Assembly (NCBI GenBank): GCA_037200975.1 | Contig: JBBCGI010000001.1 | Location: 3,493,716 to 3,557,715, forward strand | Direction of reading: 5' to 3' | DNA: 64,000 bases | Source of the DNA: Pseudomonadota bacterium | GTDB lineage: Bacteria; Pseudomonadota; Gammaproteobacteria; Steroidobacterales; Steroidobacteraceae | Shown: piece by piece, positions 1-7,533 of the stretch | Layout of the letters: every line of letters starts with the position of its first letter | How positions within the stretch are numbered: position 1 is the stretch's first letter | The notes under the pieces: model-generated | The model's input: the letters and a program-made list of their open reading frames with translations, nothing else | Databases searched by the model: none | Told to the model about the DNA's origin: nothing | Translations under genes and position numbers: made by a program

Positions 1-2
1 GC

Positions 3-278
3 GATCTTTCCGCCGGAGTGATGGGGATGCTGGGCAAACTCGAGGCCGACATCCGGATCGAGATGGCGCAAAAGCTGGTCGGGAAGTTGCCGGGCGGGCC
101 CGGCGCGGTGGCGACGGCGCTCGAGCAGGGTTACATCAAGCGCGAGCGGGAGCAGATCGTGAGCCGCATCGAATTCAAGCAAGGCGTGCTCAAGATCAAC
201 GGGAAAGAGCAGGGAATTCCGGGACTTGGGCCACCCAAGGTGGGCTTCGAATCCGAGCCCACGCCGCAGCCGGAGTAG
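3..278 (+). CDS. DUF945 (YdgA-like) family protein, C-terminal fragment
   Basis: The frame is open at the left window edge, so only the last 91 codons are visible. An in-frame GTG at 18 is not a credible start because the frame continues upstream. The tail, with GYIKREREQIVSRIEFKQG followed by VLKING, resembles the end of DUF945/YdgA envelope proteins, where a helix is followed by an S/T-R-I-x-F-x-x-G-x-L-x-x-NG strand. The protein ends in a Pro/Glu-rich tail. It stops 15 nt before the lipA-lipB start and may be co-transcribed with it. Family assignment rests on this short stretch only; function is unknown. Confidence 0.45.
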   Translation, partial: DLSAGVMGMLGKLEADIRIEMAQKLVGKLPGGPGAVATALEQGYIKREREQIVSRIEFKQGVLKINGKEQGIPGLGPPKVGFESEPTPQPE

Positions 279-293
279 AATTCGCACCCTTCC

Positions 294-2024
294 ATGTCCA
301 GCCTCAAGAACATTCCGGTCGTCACCGAAACCCGCGCGCCGCGCAGCGGCGAGAAGTACGTGACGGCGCAGGGCTTCACCGCCATCAAGGACGGCCAGAA
401 GTCGCGCGCGGCCGAAGCGCCGGCCACGGGCCGCAAGCCCGCGTGGATCCGCGCGCCGCTCGCGGCCGGCGCGGGTTTCGGTGCGGTGAAGGGCATCGTG
501 CACGAGCACCGCCTCGCGACGGTGTGTGAAGAGGCCAAGTGCCCGAACATCGGTGAGTGCTGGAACGCGGGCACGGCCACGATCATGTTGATGGGCGCCG
601 TGTGTACGCGCGCCTGCCGGTTCTGCTCGGTGGATACCGGCAACCCGCGCGGGTGGTTAGACGCGGAGGAGCCCGAGAACACCGCGCGCAGCGTCGAGCT
701 CATGAAGCTCAAGTACATTGTGCTGACGTCGGTGAACCGGGACGATCTACCGGACGGCGGGGCCGGCCACTACGCCGCGGCCATTCGCGCGATCAAGCGG
801 CGCACGCCGCAGGTGGCGGTGGAGGCGCTGACGCCGGATTTCCAGGGCGTGATGCGCGATGTCGAAACCGTGGTGGATTCGGGCCTCGAAGTGTTCGCGC
901 AGAACGTCGAGACGGTGAAGCGGCTGACGCACCCGGTGCGCGATCCGCGCGCGTCGTACGAACAGACCCTCGCCGTGCTCGCGCATGCGAAGCGCTACAA
1001 GCCGCAGGTGTTGACCAAGACGAGCCTGATGCTGGGCCTCGGCGAGACCGATGAGGAGATCGCGCAGACGATGGACGATCTGCGCGCCGCGAACGTGGAT
1101 CTGCTGACGCTGGGCCAGTATCTGCGCCCCACGAAGCATCATCTCGAAGTGCAGCGCTTCGTGACCCCCGCGCAGTTCGACGAGTATCGCCAATGGGCGC
1201 TGGCTAAAGGTTTCCGCGAGTGTGTGTCCGGCCCGCTGGTGCGCTCGAGTTATCGCGCCGAACAGGCGCTGGCCGGCAACAACGCCGGGATCTCGAATAG
1301 CGGTGCCGGGAAGGGGGTTCCGGGGTTTGCCGCCGTCACGCCTGTTTCTACCGTCCCCGCAGCAAACCCCGGAACCCCCTTCCCGGCACCGCTATTCCCG
1401 GCGCCAACCGTACGGTGGTTAGGCCAGGTGGACTACGAGCCGACCTGGCGCGAAATGCAGCGCATCACGGATACGCGCGATGCGGACACGCCCGACGAGA
1501 TCTGGCTGCTAGAACATCCGCCCGTGTTCACGCTCGGTTTGAACGCCGATGCGGGCCACGTGCTCGCCGCGGGTGACATTCCGGTCGTCAAGATCGACCG
1601 CGGCGGCCAGGTCACGTATCACGGGCCGGGCCAGCTGGTCGTCTATCCACTGATCGACATCCGCCGCGCCGGTCTTGGTGTGCGCGATCTGGTCACTGCG
1701 ATGGAGCGCGCGGTCATCGAATATTGCGCGAGCCTCGGCATCGAAGCGGAGTGCCGCAAAGGGGCGCCCGGTGTTTACGTCGGTGCCAGCAAGATCGGCA
1801 GCGTGGGTATCCGCATTCGCCGCGGTTCGAGTTACCACGGCCTGGCGTTCAACGTCGATATGGAACTCGAGCCGTTCCAGCGCATCAATCCTTGTGGATA
1901 TGCGGGATTGCGGATGACGCAGCTCGCCGATCTCGGACAGAAGAATCTCACCGTGGAATCCGTGGGCCGCGCATTCGCGCCGTTTCTGACCGCGGCGTTG
2001 GCGAGATTGCGCGCGAAGGGCTGA
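294..2024 (+). CDS. lipA-lipB: Lipoyl synthase - octanoyltransferase fusion (LipA-LipB)
   Basis: One 576-residue frame carries both enzymes that make protein-bound lipoate. LipB moves octanoate from acyl-ACP to lipoyl domains; LipA, a radical SAM enzyme, inserts two sulfurs. LipA spans about residues 55-332: auxiliary-cluster cysteines C78, C83, C89 ([13 protein letters not shown]), radical SAM motif CTRACRFC with C104, C108, C111, and the terminal RSSYR at 317-321. LipB spans about 371-576, with the substrate motif [12 protein letters not shown], the active-site lysine K500 (GASKIG) and cysteine C534 (NPCGY). Both halves look complete and catalytically intact. Residues 334-368 form a Gly/Pro/Ala linker encoded by a perfect 36-bp inverted repeat (1295-1397). 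LipA and LipB are normally separate proteins in proteobacteria, usually lipB before lipA. The start is ATG at 294; no Shine-Dalgarno is obvious. No good separate lipB start is seen. Confidence 0.93.
   Translation: MSSLKNIPVVTETRAPRSGEKYVTAQGFTAIKDGQKSRAAEAPATGRKPAWIRAPLAAGAGFGAVKGIVHEHRLATVCEEAKCPNIGECWNAGTATIMLMGAVCTRACRFCSVDTGNPRGWLDAEEPENTARSVELMKLKYIVLTSVNRDDLPDGGAGHYAAAIRAIKRRTPQVAVEALTPDFQGVMRDVETVVDSGLEVFAQNVETVKRLTHPVRDPRASYEQTLAVLAHAKRYKPQVLTKTSLMLGLGETDEEIAQTMDDLRAANVDLLTLGQYLRPTKHHLEVQRFVTPAQFDEYRQWALAKGFRECVSGPLVRSSYRAEQALAGNNAGISNSGAGKGVPGFAAVTPVSTVPAANPGTPFPAPLFPAPTVRWLGQVDYEPTWREMQRITDTRDADTPDEIWLLEHPPVFTLGLNADAGHVLAAGDIPVVKIDRGGQVTYHGPGQLVVYPLIDIRRAGLGVRDLVTAMERAVIEYCASLGIEAECRKGAPGVYVGASKIGSVGIRIRRGSSYHGLAFNVDMELEPFQRINPCGYAGLRMTQLADLGQKNLTVESVGRAFAPFLTAALARLRAKG
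1295..1397. repeat. GTGCCGGG-type inverted repeat element, copy 1 (inside lipA-lipB)
   Basis: Arms at 1295-1330 and 1362-1397 are perfect 36-nt reverse complements around a 31-nt loop. Each arm carries GGTGCCGGG (1302-1310 and its complement). The element is translated in frame with no stop and forms the linker between the LipA and LipB domains. The other copies in this window lie at gene ends. Confidence 0.9.
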
Positions 2025-2048
2025 TCCGCGCGTTCCGCCGGAGGTTTC

Positions 2049-2690
2049 ATGACCAGACGAATTTCCCGCTTCGTTGCCCCGCTGTGTCTGCTCGTGTTTT
2101 TCGGTCCCGCGCTGGCGCAGGATGCGGCGCCGGCCGGCGAGATGGTCGTCATCGACCTGCGTCCGGCCAGCGAACGGGAAGGCATGGGCCTCGCCGAGTT
2201 GAACGGCAAATGCAACAAGGATGTCTTTCGCATCGCCGACGTCGCCTCCGATCCGCTCAAGGTCGACGTGCTCAAGACCGATCTCGCGGAGCAGTTGGGC
2301 CTGGCCGGCGATGGAAAAACGTTGACCGTGCTCAACTGGTCCATCTACTACAACAGGCAGGTTTCGGGTGGCGGGCCGTCGCTGGGCGGCGTCGGCATCC
2401 AGGGATATTCGTTGCCCGGCAAGGCGAAGGAAAAGCGGCCCGGCAGCAAGTGCTCGCAGCGGGAATCCGCGGGCGGCTGGTACCTGGCGGGCGAGGTCAC
2501 GACGCAGTATTTCCCGCTCATCTCTGAATTCAGTGGCACCTTCGGCGGCAAGCCGGTGAACGCCCGCGTTGTGTATTCGCCGCGTGTGAAACTGGCGGGG
2601 AAATTCGAGGGCGCCACCGGCGATACCGAAGCGCTGCTCGACGCCGTCCACCAGACCGCCGAAGTGCTGGCGCTGGCCATCGTTCAGTAG
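2049..2690 (+). CDS. Secreted protein of unknown function
   Basis: 213 residues. A Sec signal peptide is clear (basic MTRRISR, hydrophobic VAPLCLLVFFG, cleavage after ALA-Q near residue 24). A strong GGAGG lies 6 nt before the ATG. The mature part is a mixed, mostly beta protein with cysteines near residues 58 and 136 that could pair in the periplasm; it contains NWSIYYNRQ and ends in a helix. I recognise no family. It starts 24 nt after lipA-lipB and is followed 7 nt later by a small membrane protein, so the three may share a transcript. Periplasmic location is inferred from the signal peptide. Confidence 0.75.
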   Translation: MTRRISRFVAPLCLLVFFGPALAQDAAPAGEMVVIDLRPASEREGMGLAELNGKCNKDVFRIADVASDPLKVDVLKTDLAEQLGLAGDGKTLTVLNWSIYYNRQVSGGGPSLGGVGIQGYSLPGKAKEKRPGSKCSQRESAGGWYLAGEVTTQYFPLISEFSGTFGGKPVNARVVYSPRVKLAGKFEGATGDTEALLDAVHQTAEVLALAIVQ

Positions 2691-2697
2691 CGGGCGC

Positions 2698-3096
2698 TTG
2701 CGCTACTTTGCCCACCTGGCGCCCGGCAAGATCGTGCTGTGGTGTTTCCTGATCTGGTACTTCACCACGGTTTTTCATCATTTCGATGCCGCGCCGGCCA
2801 TCTGGCTCAACGCGCTCGGCATCAGCGCCATCATCGGCGTCGCGCTCTATCTATCCGTGCGGGAACCCGGCAAGCCGCCGCCGGAGCGCTGGACCACGTT
2901 GCGGCTGTTCATCATGCCATTCTGCGTGTCGAGTTTTTCGCAGCTCATCAAGGGCCGGGGTTTCGTGCTGGTGTTTCCGCCGGACGTACGCGAGATCGCG
3001 ATTTCGTTGGCGGCGTGCGCGGCGTTTGTGGTGGCCGTACTGGTACTCAAACGCGTCGCGGCTAAGTCGGTGCCGGGTCGGACTTGCGGGAACTAG
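2698..3096 (+). CDS. Small integral membrane protein, unknown function
   Basis: 132 residues from a TTG start at 2698, 7 nt after the preceding stop, which suggests translational coupling. Hydrophobic segments lie near residues 12-28, 36-52, 70-86 and 98-117, giving about four transmembrane helices. No catalytic motif or known family is recognised. The last ten residues (KSVPGRTCGN) and the TAG stop are encoded by the left arm of inverted repeat copy 2, so the original C-terminus has been replaced or extended by the repeat. The start codon is uncertain because no ATG is available. Confidence 0.6.
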   Translation: MRYFAHLAPGKIVLWCFLIWYFTTVFHHFDAAPAIWLNALGISAIIGVALYLSVREPGKPPPERWTTLRLFIMPFCVSSFSQLIKGRGFVLVFPPDVREIAISLAACAAFVVAVLVLKRVAAKSVPGRTCGN

Positions 3097-3170
3097 CCGC
3101 CCTCCCATTCCGCAGTCACCTCGCATCGGTGGCGGCTAATTCCCGCAAGTCCGACCCGGCACCGACTTAG
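3062..3170. repeat. GTGCCGGG-type inverted repeat element, copy 2
   Basis: Arms at 3062-3101 and 3131-3170 are 40-nt reverse complements with one mismatch (AACTAG against AATTAG), loop 29 nt. Each contains GGTGCCGGG. It sits between convergent genes and supplies the stop codon and ten residues of the plus-strand membrane protein and the TAA of the minus-strand DUF493 gene. The stem could also act as a bidirectional transcription terminator, though no T-run follows it. Confidence 0.88.
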
Positions 3171-3442
3171 ATCAGCATGATCACGCCCTTCGCAACTTGC
3201 AGGGCATTGGCGAGACCGACGACCTGCTCCTTGCTCTGCGCGTTGATGGTGTAGGTGATCGACAGGAAATGATGCTGATTGCTCTCGCGTTCCTTGATCT
3301 GCTCGTCGGTCAGATCCGGCGCGAACAGGCGGACGATGGCGTCGATATCGGCGCGCTGCATCTCCGCGCGGCGCCCGACGACCTTGATGGGCCACGGTGT
3401 CGGAAACTTGAGCAGTTCTTCGGCGGGCGGTTCGTCTACCAC
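3167..3442 (-). CDS. ybeD: DUF493 (YbeD-like) family protein
   Basis: 91 residues, close to E. coli YbeD (87). Motifs: KFPTPWPIKVVGRR near the N-terminus and HHFLSITYTINAQSKEQV, typical of the ferredoxin-like DUF493 fold; the protein ends VAKGVIMLI. The start is GTG at 3442, giving a 7-nt overlap with the upstream aminotransferase; the longer open frame upstream has no family resemblance. YbeD sits between dacA and lipB in many gammaproteobacteria; here lipA-lipB lies convergently next door, so the linkage is kept but the lip genes are inverted. It may be a regulator in the lipoate/dacA neighbourhood; biochemical function is not established. Its TAA stop lies in inverted repeat copy 2. Confidence 0.85.
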   Translation of the reverse strand: MVDEPPAEELLKFPTPWPIKVVGRRAEMQRADIDAIVRLFAPDLTDEQIKERESNQHHFLSITYTINAQSKEQVVGLANALQVAKGVIMLI

Positions 3443-4314
3443 GGCTGGTCCGCAACTCCGCGCTTGTACGCCTGGTAGGCATCGAACAACTTGCGCCACA
3501 CCGGGCCGGGCTTGCCATTGCCGACGGGTTTTCCGTCGAGCGTGGTGACGGGCTGTACCTCGCGTGTCGCCGCACCGATCAGGATCTCGTCCGCGCCACG
3601 CAGTTGCGCCTCGGTCACCGCCGTCGAACGCCATTGCACTCCGGCCTTCAACGCCACTTCTTCGATGACACCGCGTGTCGTGCCGGGCAGCAGCCGCCAC
3701 GAATTCGGTGGCGTGCGCAGTTCGCCGCCGATGACGACGTGCACGCTCGACGCGCTGGCGTCCGTCAGCAGTCCATCGCGCAGCAGGATCGTCTCCGTCG
3801 CCTCATGATCCACTGCAAGCTGCCGCAGCAGCACGTTCGCCAGCAGCGACACGGACTTGATGTCGCAACGCGACCAGCGCGTGTCATCGGCCGTGACGGC
3901 GGGCAAACCATTGTCCTGCCAGCTCGCGCGCGCCGTCGGCCAGGGCGACGCGAATGCGAACACCGTGCGCGGCACGTCGGGCAGCGGCGCATGGTTGCGC
4001 CCGAGCTCGGCGCCGCGCGTGACCTGCACATAGATATAAAGGTCCGAGCGCGTGCCGCCGTTGCGCTCGATCAACTCCCGGTAAAGATCGCGCCAGGCGT
4101 CGCGCGCCAGCGGATCCTCCATGCGGATCTCTTTCAGACTGCGCGTGAGGCGGTCGTGATGCTGCTGAAACCGGAACGGCCGCCCGCCGTACACCGGCGT
4201 GACTTCGTACGCGCCATCCGAGTACAGGAAGCCGCGATCGAGCGGCGAGATACGCGCCTCGCGCAGCGGCAGGAACTCACCGTTCAGGAAACAGACCGGC
4301 AGCGGTTCGCCCAT
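3436..4314 (-). CDS. dat: D-amino acid aminotransferase (class IV PLP enzyme)
   Basis: 292 residues, standard length for fold-type IV aminotransferases. N-terminal VCFLNGEFLPLREARISPLD and RGFLYSDGAYEV are hallmark motifs; the PLP lysine is K153 in DIKSVSLLANVL; the C-terminal part contains ITEA-like TEAQLRGADEILIGAATREV and the threonine pair VTTLDG. D-specific enzymes of this class interconvert D-Ala, D-Glu and 2-oxo acids. A branched-chain or 4-amino-4-deoxychorismate lyase-like role cannot be excluded, but the position directly after the D,D-carboxypeptidase gene (4-nt gap), which releases D-alanine, favours D-amino acid metabolism. ATG start at 4314. Confidence 0.85.
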   Translation of the reverse strand: MGEPLPVCFLNGEFLPLREARISPLDRGFLYSDGAYEVTPVYGGRPFRFQQHHDRLTRSLKEIRMEDPLARDAWRDLYRELIERNGGTRSDLYIYVQVTRGAELGRNHAPLPDVPRTVFAFASPWPTARASWQDNGLPAVTADDTRWSRCDIKSVSLLANVLLRQLAVDHEATETILLRDGLLTDASASSVHVVIGGELRTPPNSWRLLPGTTRGVIEEVALKAGVQWRSTAVTEAQLRGADEILIGAATREVQPVTTLDGKPVGNGKPGPVWRKLFDAYQAYKRGVADQPW

Positions 4315-4318
4315 CTAT

Positions 4319-5455
4319 CTACCTCATCCAGAGGGAAATCCCGTCCACCAGACGCGTCCACCAGCCGCCCTCGGGCACGGCAGCCTGCGCCACCAGCGGC
4401 ACGCGCGCGATCACGTCCTTGCCGTCGCTGATGGTGAGTTCGCCCAGGGCCTGGCCGGCCTTGATCGGCGCGATCACCGGTTCTTTCACCGTCGCGGCGG
4501 TCGTGAGCGAACCGCCGGAGCCGCGCCCGATCGTCACCCACACATCGTTCGCCGGCACCACCGTCACGCGATCCGTCTCGCCCTTGTAAACCTCGGGCTT
4601 GAGGATGACGTCGCCCGCGCCCTTGACCTTCACGGTCTCGAAGAACGTGAAGCCATAGTTGAGCAGCGCGGCGCTGGCGTCTTCGCGCGCCTTGAACGAC
4701 TTGGTGCCGAGCACCACCGAGATCAGCCGCGTATCGCCGCGTTTCGCCGAGCTCGCGAGACAATACCCCGCGCTTTCCGTGTGGCCGGTCTTGATGCCGT
4801 CGACCGTCGGATCGCGCGCCAGCAGCCCGTTGCGGTTCTGCTGCTTGATGCCGCCGTATTCGAACTCGCGCAGCGAGTACCACTTGTACTCCTCCGGGTA
4901 ATCGCGGATCAGCACGCGCGACAGCGACGCGATGTCGTGCGCGCTCATGTAGTGAGTCGGCCCCGGCAGCCCCGAGCTGTCGTTGAAGTGCGAGTTCTTG
5001 AGGCCGAGCGCGGCGGCGTAGGTGTTCATCATCTGCACGAAGCCGTCTTCCGTGCCGCCCACCTTCTCGGCCAGCGCGATGGTCGCATCGTTGCCCGACT
5101 GCACGATCATGCCCTTGATGAGCACGTCGACCGGGATCTGCGTCCCGACCTGCGCGAAGGTGCGCGAGCCTTCGGCCTTCCAGGCGCGTTCGCTGATGAC
5201 GACGTTGTCGGAGAGACTCAGCCGCTTCTCCTTGAGCGCGCGGAACACGACGTAGCCGGTCATGAGCTTGGTGATGCTGGCCGGTTCCATCTGCGCTTCC
5301 GCCTTGTCGGCGGCCAGCACGCGGCCGCTCTGGAAGTCGATGAGCACGTAGGCGCGGGCATCGATCGCGGGAGGCTTGGGAACGGGCACCGCGGCAAACG
5401 CGGCGGAAGAGAGGGCACAGAAGGCGAGAAACGAAATCAGCCGGGATGACGGCAT
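4319..5455 (-). CDS. dacA: D-alanyl-D-alanine carboxypeptidase, PBP5/6 type
   Basis: 378 residues. A signal peptide (MPSSRLISFLAFCALSSAAFA) precedes a peptidase S11 domain: SITK with nucleophile S60 and K63, SGN at 120-122, KTG at 222-224. The PBP5 C-terminal beta domain follows, and the protein ends in an amphipathic anchor (WWTRLVDGISLWMR) typical of membrane-bound PBP5/6. It trims the terminal D-Ala of stem peptides in the periplasm, limiting crosslinking. It follows rlpA in the same direction, as in many gammaproteobacteria, and precedes dat by 4 nt. All catalytic motifs are present. ATG at 5455; a 66-nt gap separates it from the rlpA stop. Confidence 0.95.
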   Translation of the reverse strand: MPSSRLISFLAFCALSSAAFAAVPVPKPPAIDARAYVLIDFQSGRVLAADKAEAQMEPASITKLMTGYVVFRALKEKRLSLSDNVVISERAWKAEGSRTFAQVGTQIPVDVLIKGMIVQSGNDATIALAEKVGGTEDGFVQMMNTYAAALGLKNSHFNDSSGLPGPTHYMSAHDIASLSRVLIRDYPEEYKWYSLREFEYGGIKQQNRNGLLARDPTVDGIKTGHTESAGYCLASSAKRGDTRLISVVLGTKSFKAREDASAALLNYGFTFFETVKVKGAGDVILKPEVYKGETDRVTVVPANDVWVTIGRGSGGSLTTAATVKEPVIAPIKAGQALGELTISDGKDVIARVPLVAQAAVPEGGWWTRLVDGISLWMR

Positions 5456-5521
5456 CGCGCGAGGCTCCGGAGCAGGGGTCAGGGCCGCGATTGTACGCCC
5501 AGAGCCAAGCGGGCTGGGCTC

Positions 5522-6412
5522 TCAGTCGGTGAGCAGACGTGCGTCGGCCACGCCGAGATCGCGCAGCCGCTTCATGTTGAGGTCGAATTCCTCGACGCTC
5601 GCGAACGGACCGACGCGCACGCGATGCAGCGCCTTGTCGTTGCGCGGGATCTCGTCGAGGCTCGCGAGCTCGACGCCCGCGGCCAGCAACATCTCGACGC
5701 GGCGCCGCGCATTTTCGTGGTCGGCGAACACACCCGCCTGGATGAACATCGCCGCGGCACCTGGCGCTTTCACGGCCGGCGCGTTCACCACCGTCACGGG
5801 CGGTGCCACCGGCGGCGCGGCCGCGGGCAAAGACGAACCCGCGCCCGGCGGCGCCGCAGATAGACCCGGCGTGAGGACGCGCACTTCGACCGGCGCCGTG
5901 CCCTGCAGCAACATGTCGAGCTTGGCCGCCGCGGTGTAGGAGAGGTCGATGATGCGATCGCCGACGAAGGGCCCGCGATCGTTGATGCGCACGACGACTT
6001 TCCTGCCGTTGCGCAGGTTCGTGACCTCCGCGTACGCGGGCAGCGGCAGCGTCTTGTGCGCGGCGGTCATGGCATACATGTCATAGGGCTCGCCGAGCGA
6101 CGTCGACGCGGCGTGAAAGCCGGGCCCGTACCACGAAGCCGTGCCGCGCTCGACCCAGCCCACGGAAGACGCCAGCACGTAGTAACGCTTGCCGAACACT
6201 TCGTAGAACGGCGGATTGCCACGTGTGCCGCGCGGCTCCGGCTTCGGCACGGCATCGGGAATGTTGAGCACGTCGGGCGGCACCGAGGGCACGGCCGAAC
6301 CCGAGGGAATGCTCGCCGGAACGCTGGCGCGCGGCTTTTCCGGATGGCGCCGCGTGAGGCTGCAGCCGCCCAGCGCGAGCGCAACGCAGACGACAGCGAG
6401 CGCCGCCCGCAT
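5522..6412 (-). CDS. rlpA: RlpA septal ring lytic transglycosylase lipoprotein
   Basis: 296 residues from ATG at 6412; a TTG one codon upstream is less likely because ATG overlaps the mltB stop as TGATG. Lipobox LGGC gives acylated C17. The double-psi beta-barrel domain spans about residues 85-180, with GTASWYGPGFH and VVVRINDRGPFVGDR containing the catalytic-type Asp. A low-complexity Ala/Pro linker leads to a C-terminal SPOR domain (about 220-296; IQAGVFADHENARR and HRVRVGPF) that binds denuded glycan at the septum. RlpA cleaves peptide-free glycan strands. Located between mltB and dacA in the elongation operon. Confidence 0.95.
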   Translation of the reverse strand: MRAALAVVCVALALGGCSLTRRHPEKPRASVPASIPSGSAVPSVPPDVLNIPDAVPKPEPRGTRGNPPFYEVFGKRYYVLASSVGWVERGTASWYGPGFHAASTSLGEPYDMYAMTAAHKTLPLPAYAEVTNLRNGRKVVVRINDRGPFVGDRIIDLSYTAAAKLDMLLQGTAPVEVRVLTPGLSAAPPGAGSSLPAAAPPVAPPVTVVNAPAVKAPGAAAMFIQAGVFADHENARRRVEMLLAAGVELASLDEIPRNDKALHRVRVGPFASVEEFDLNMKRLRDLGVADARLLTD

Positions 6413-7533
6413 CAACGCGCTGCTGTCTCGGAGCCGGCGGACCGCGTGGCGAGCTTGGTGGTCTTTGCCGCGGGCGCCCCTTCTGCGAGAGCGCCTTTTG
6501 CCGGAGTCTCTTTTGCGGGGGGAGATGCCGCGGCAACGCGCCCGGCAATCGTCGTCGCCAGGTCGTGCACGGCCATGGCGTAACGGATGCTGCGGTTATA
6601 CCGCGTGATCACTTCGAAATTCTTGAACCCGACGCGATACGACGGGCCCGCGAGCTGCTCCGCGGGAATGAGCAGCACCGGCGTGCTCAAAGGCTGCGCG
6701 GCGTTGTCGAAGTCGACACCCTTGGCCTTGAGGCCGGCGATCGTCTCATTGAGCGTGAGATTGCCCGGGTCGGCGGTGACCGGCGCGTCGGGCTGCAACA
6801 CGGCGTCGGAGAGCACCGGGCCGTCGGTCACCCAGCCGCTTGCCTTGAAGTAGTTAGCGACGCTGGCGATGATGTCGTCCCAGTCGGCGAACAGGTTGCG
6901 TTGTTTGTCGTTGCTGCCGTCGACCGCGTAGCGCCGGTAACTCGAGGGCATGAACTGGCCCGCGCCCATCGCGCCGGCGTACGAGCCGAGCGCCGTCAGC
7001 GGATCGATCTGTTCTTCGCGCGTCAGCGCGATGAACTGCGCCAGCTCGTCGGTGAAGAACGTCGCGCGCGGTGGATAGTCGAAGGCCAGCGTGACGAGCG
7101 CATCGAGCACGCGGTACTTGCCGGTGATCCGGCCGTAAAACGTCTCGACGCCGATGATCGCGACCACGTATTCGGGCGCGACGCCGGTGTCCCTGTGCGC
7201 CTTCTCGAGCCGCGCGCGATGTTCCTGCATGAACTGCGCGCCTTCGGCGATGCGCTGCTCGGTCATGAAACGCGCGCGGTATTCGTACCAGGGCGAAACT
7301 TTTTCCGCCGGTTTGCTGATCAGCTCGATGATCTTCGGCTGCGGCTCGGCCTTGGCGAGCAGCCGGTACACGTCGAGCGGCTCCATCTTCTGCGCGGCGG
7401 CGGTTTTCTCGACGAAGGCCTGGATTTCAGGCCGGTCGAGATCGAGGCGGGTGCGGCCGGCGAACGAGCCGTCCGCCAGTGCGGAACCCGAAGATAAAAC
7501 GATGAGTGCTGTCAGTGCAGGCGCATGGCGCAT
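6412..7533 (-). CDS. mltB: Lytic murein transglycosylase B
   Basis: 373 residues from ATG at 7533, which shares its A with the rodA stop (TGATG); the frame stays open upstream into rodA but that part is not coding. A signal peptide (MRHAPALTALIVLSSGSALA) has no lipobox, so the product is likely soluble and periplasmic rather than a lipoprotein as in E. coli MltB. The GH103 fold is clear: IIGVETFYGRITGKY with catalytic E130, YAGAMGAGQFMPSSYRRYAVD, FKASGWVTDGP and the VGFKNFEVITRYNRS motif. It cleaves the MurNAc-GlcNAc bond to 1,6-anhydro products. An Ala/Pro/Lys-rich tail of about 45 residues follows. Confidence 0.95.
   Translation of the reverse strand: MRHAPALTALIVLSSGSALADGSFAGRTRLDLDRPEIQAFVEKTAAAQKMEPLDVYRLLAKAEPQPKIIELISKPAEKVSPWYEYRARFMTEQRIAEGAQFMQEHRARLEKAHRDTGVAPEYVVAIIGVETFYGRITGKYRVLDALVTLAFDYPPRATFFTDELAQFIALTREEQIDPLTALGSYAGAMGAGQFMPSSYRRYAVDGSNDKQRNLFADWDDIIASVANYFKASGWVTDGPVLSDAVLQPDAPVTADPGNLTLNETIAGLKAKGVDFDNAAQPLSTPVLLIPAEQLAGPSYRVGFKNFEVITRYNRSIRYAMAVHDLATTIAGRVAAASPPAKETPAKGALAEGAPAAKTTKLATRSAGSETAAR

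Noticed and set aside
1295-1397. Repeat in lipA-lipB as a terminator dividing two genes
   Set aside because: The frame is open through it, no stop or new start codon lies between the domains, and no T-tract follows.
1410-1430. Avoidance of GTTGGG/CCCAAC as the cause of GTTAGG excess
   Set aside because: GTTGGG and CCCAAC occur freely (e.g. near 2296, 9731, 32491, 35713, 62108), so simple replacement of an avoided word does not explain the bias.
5501-5522. AGAGCC...GGCTCT hairpin between dacA and rlpA
   Set aside because: Only six base pairs, no T-run on either strand, and it overlaps the rlpA stop. Not enough for a terminator.
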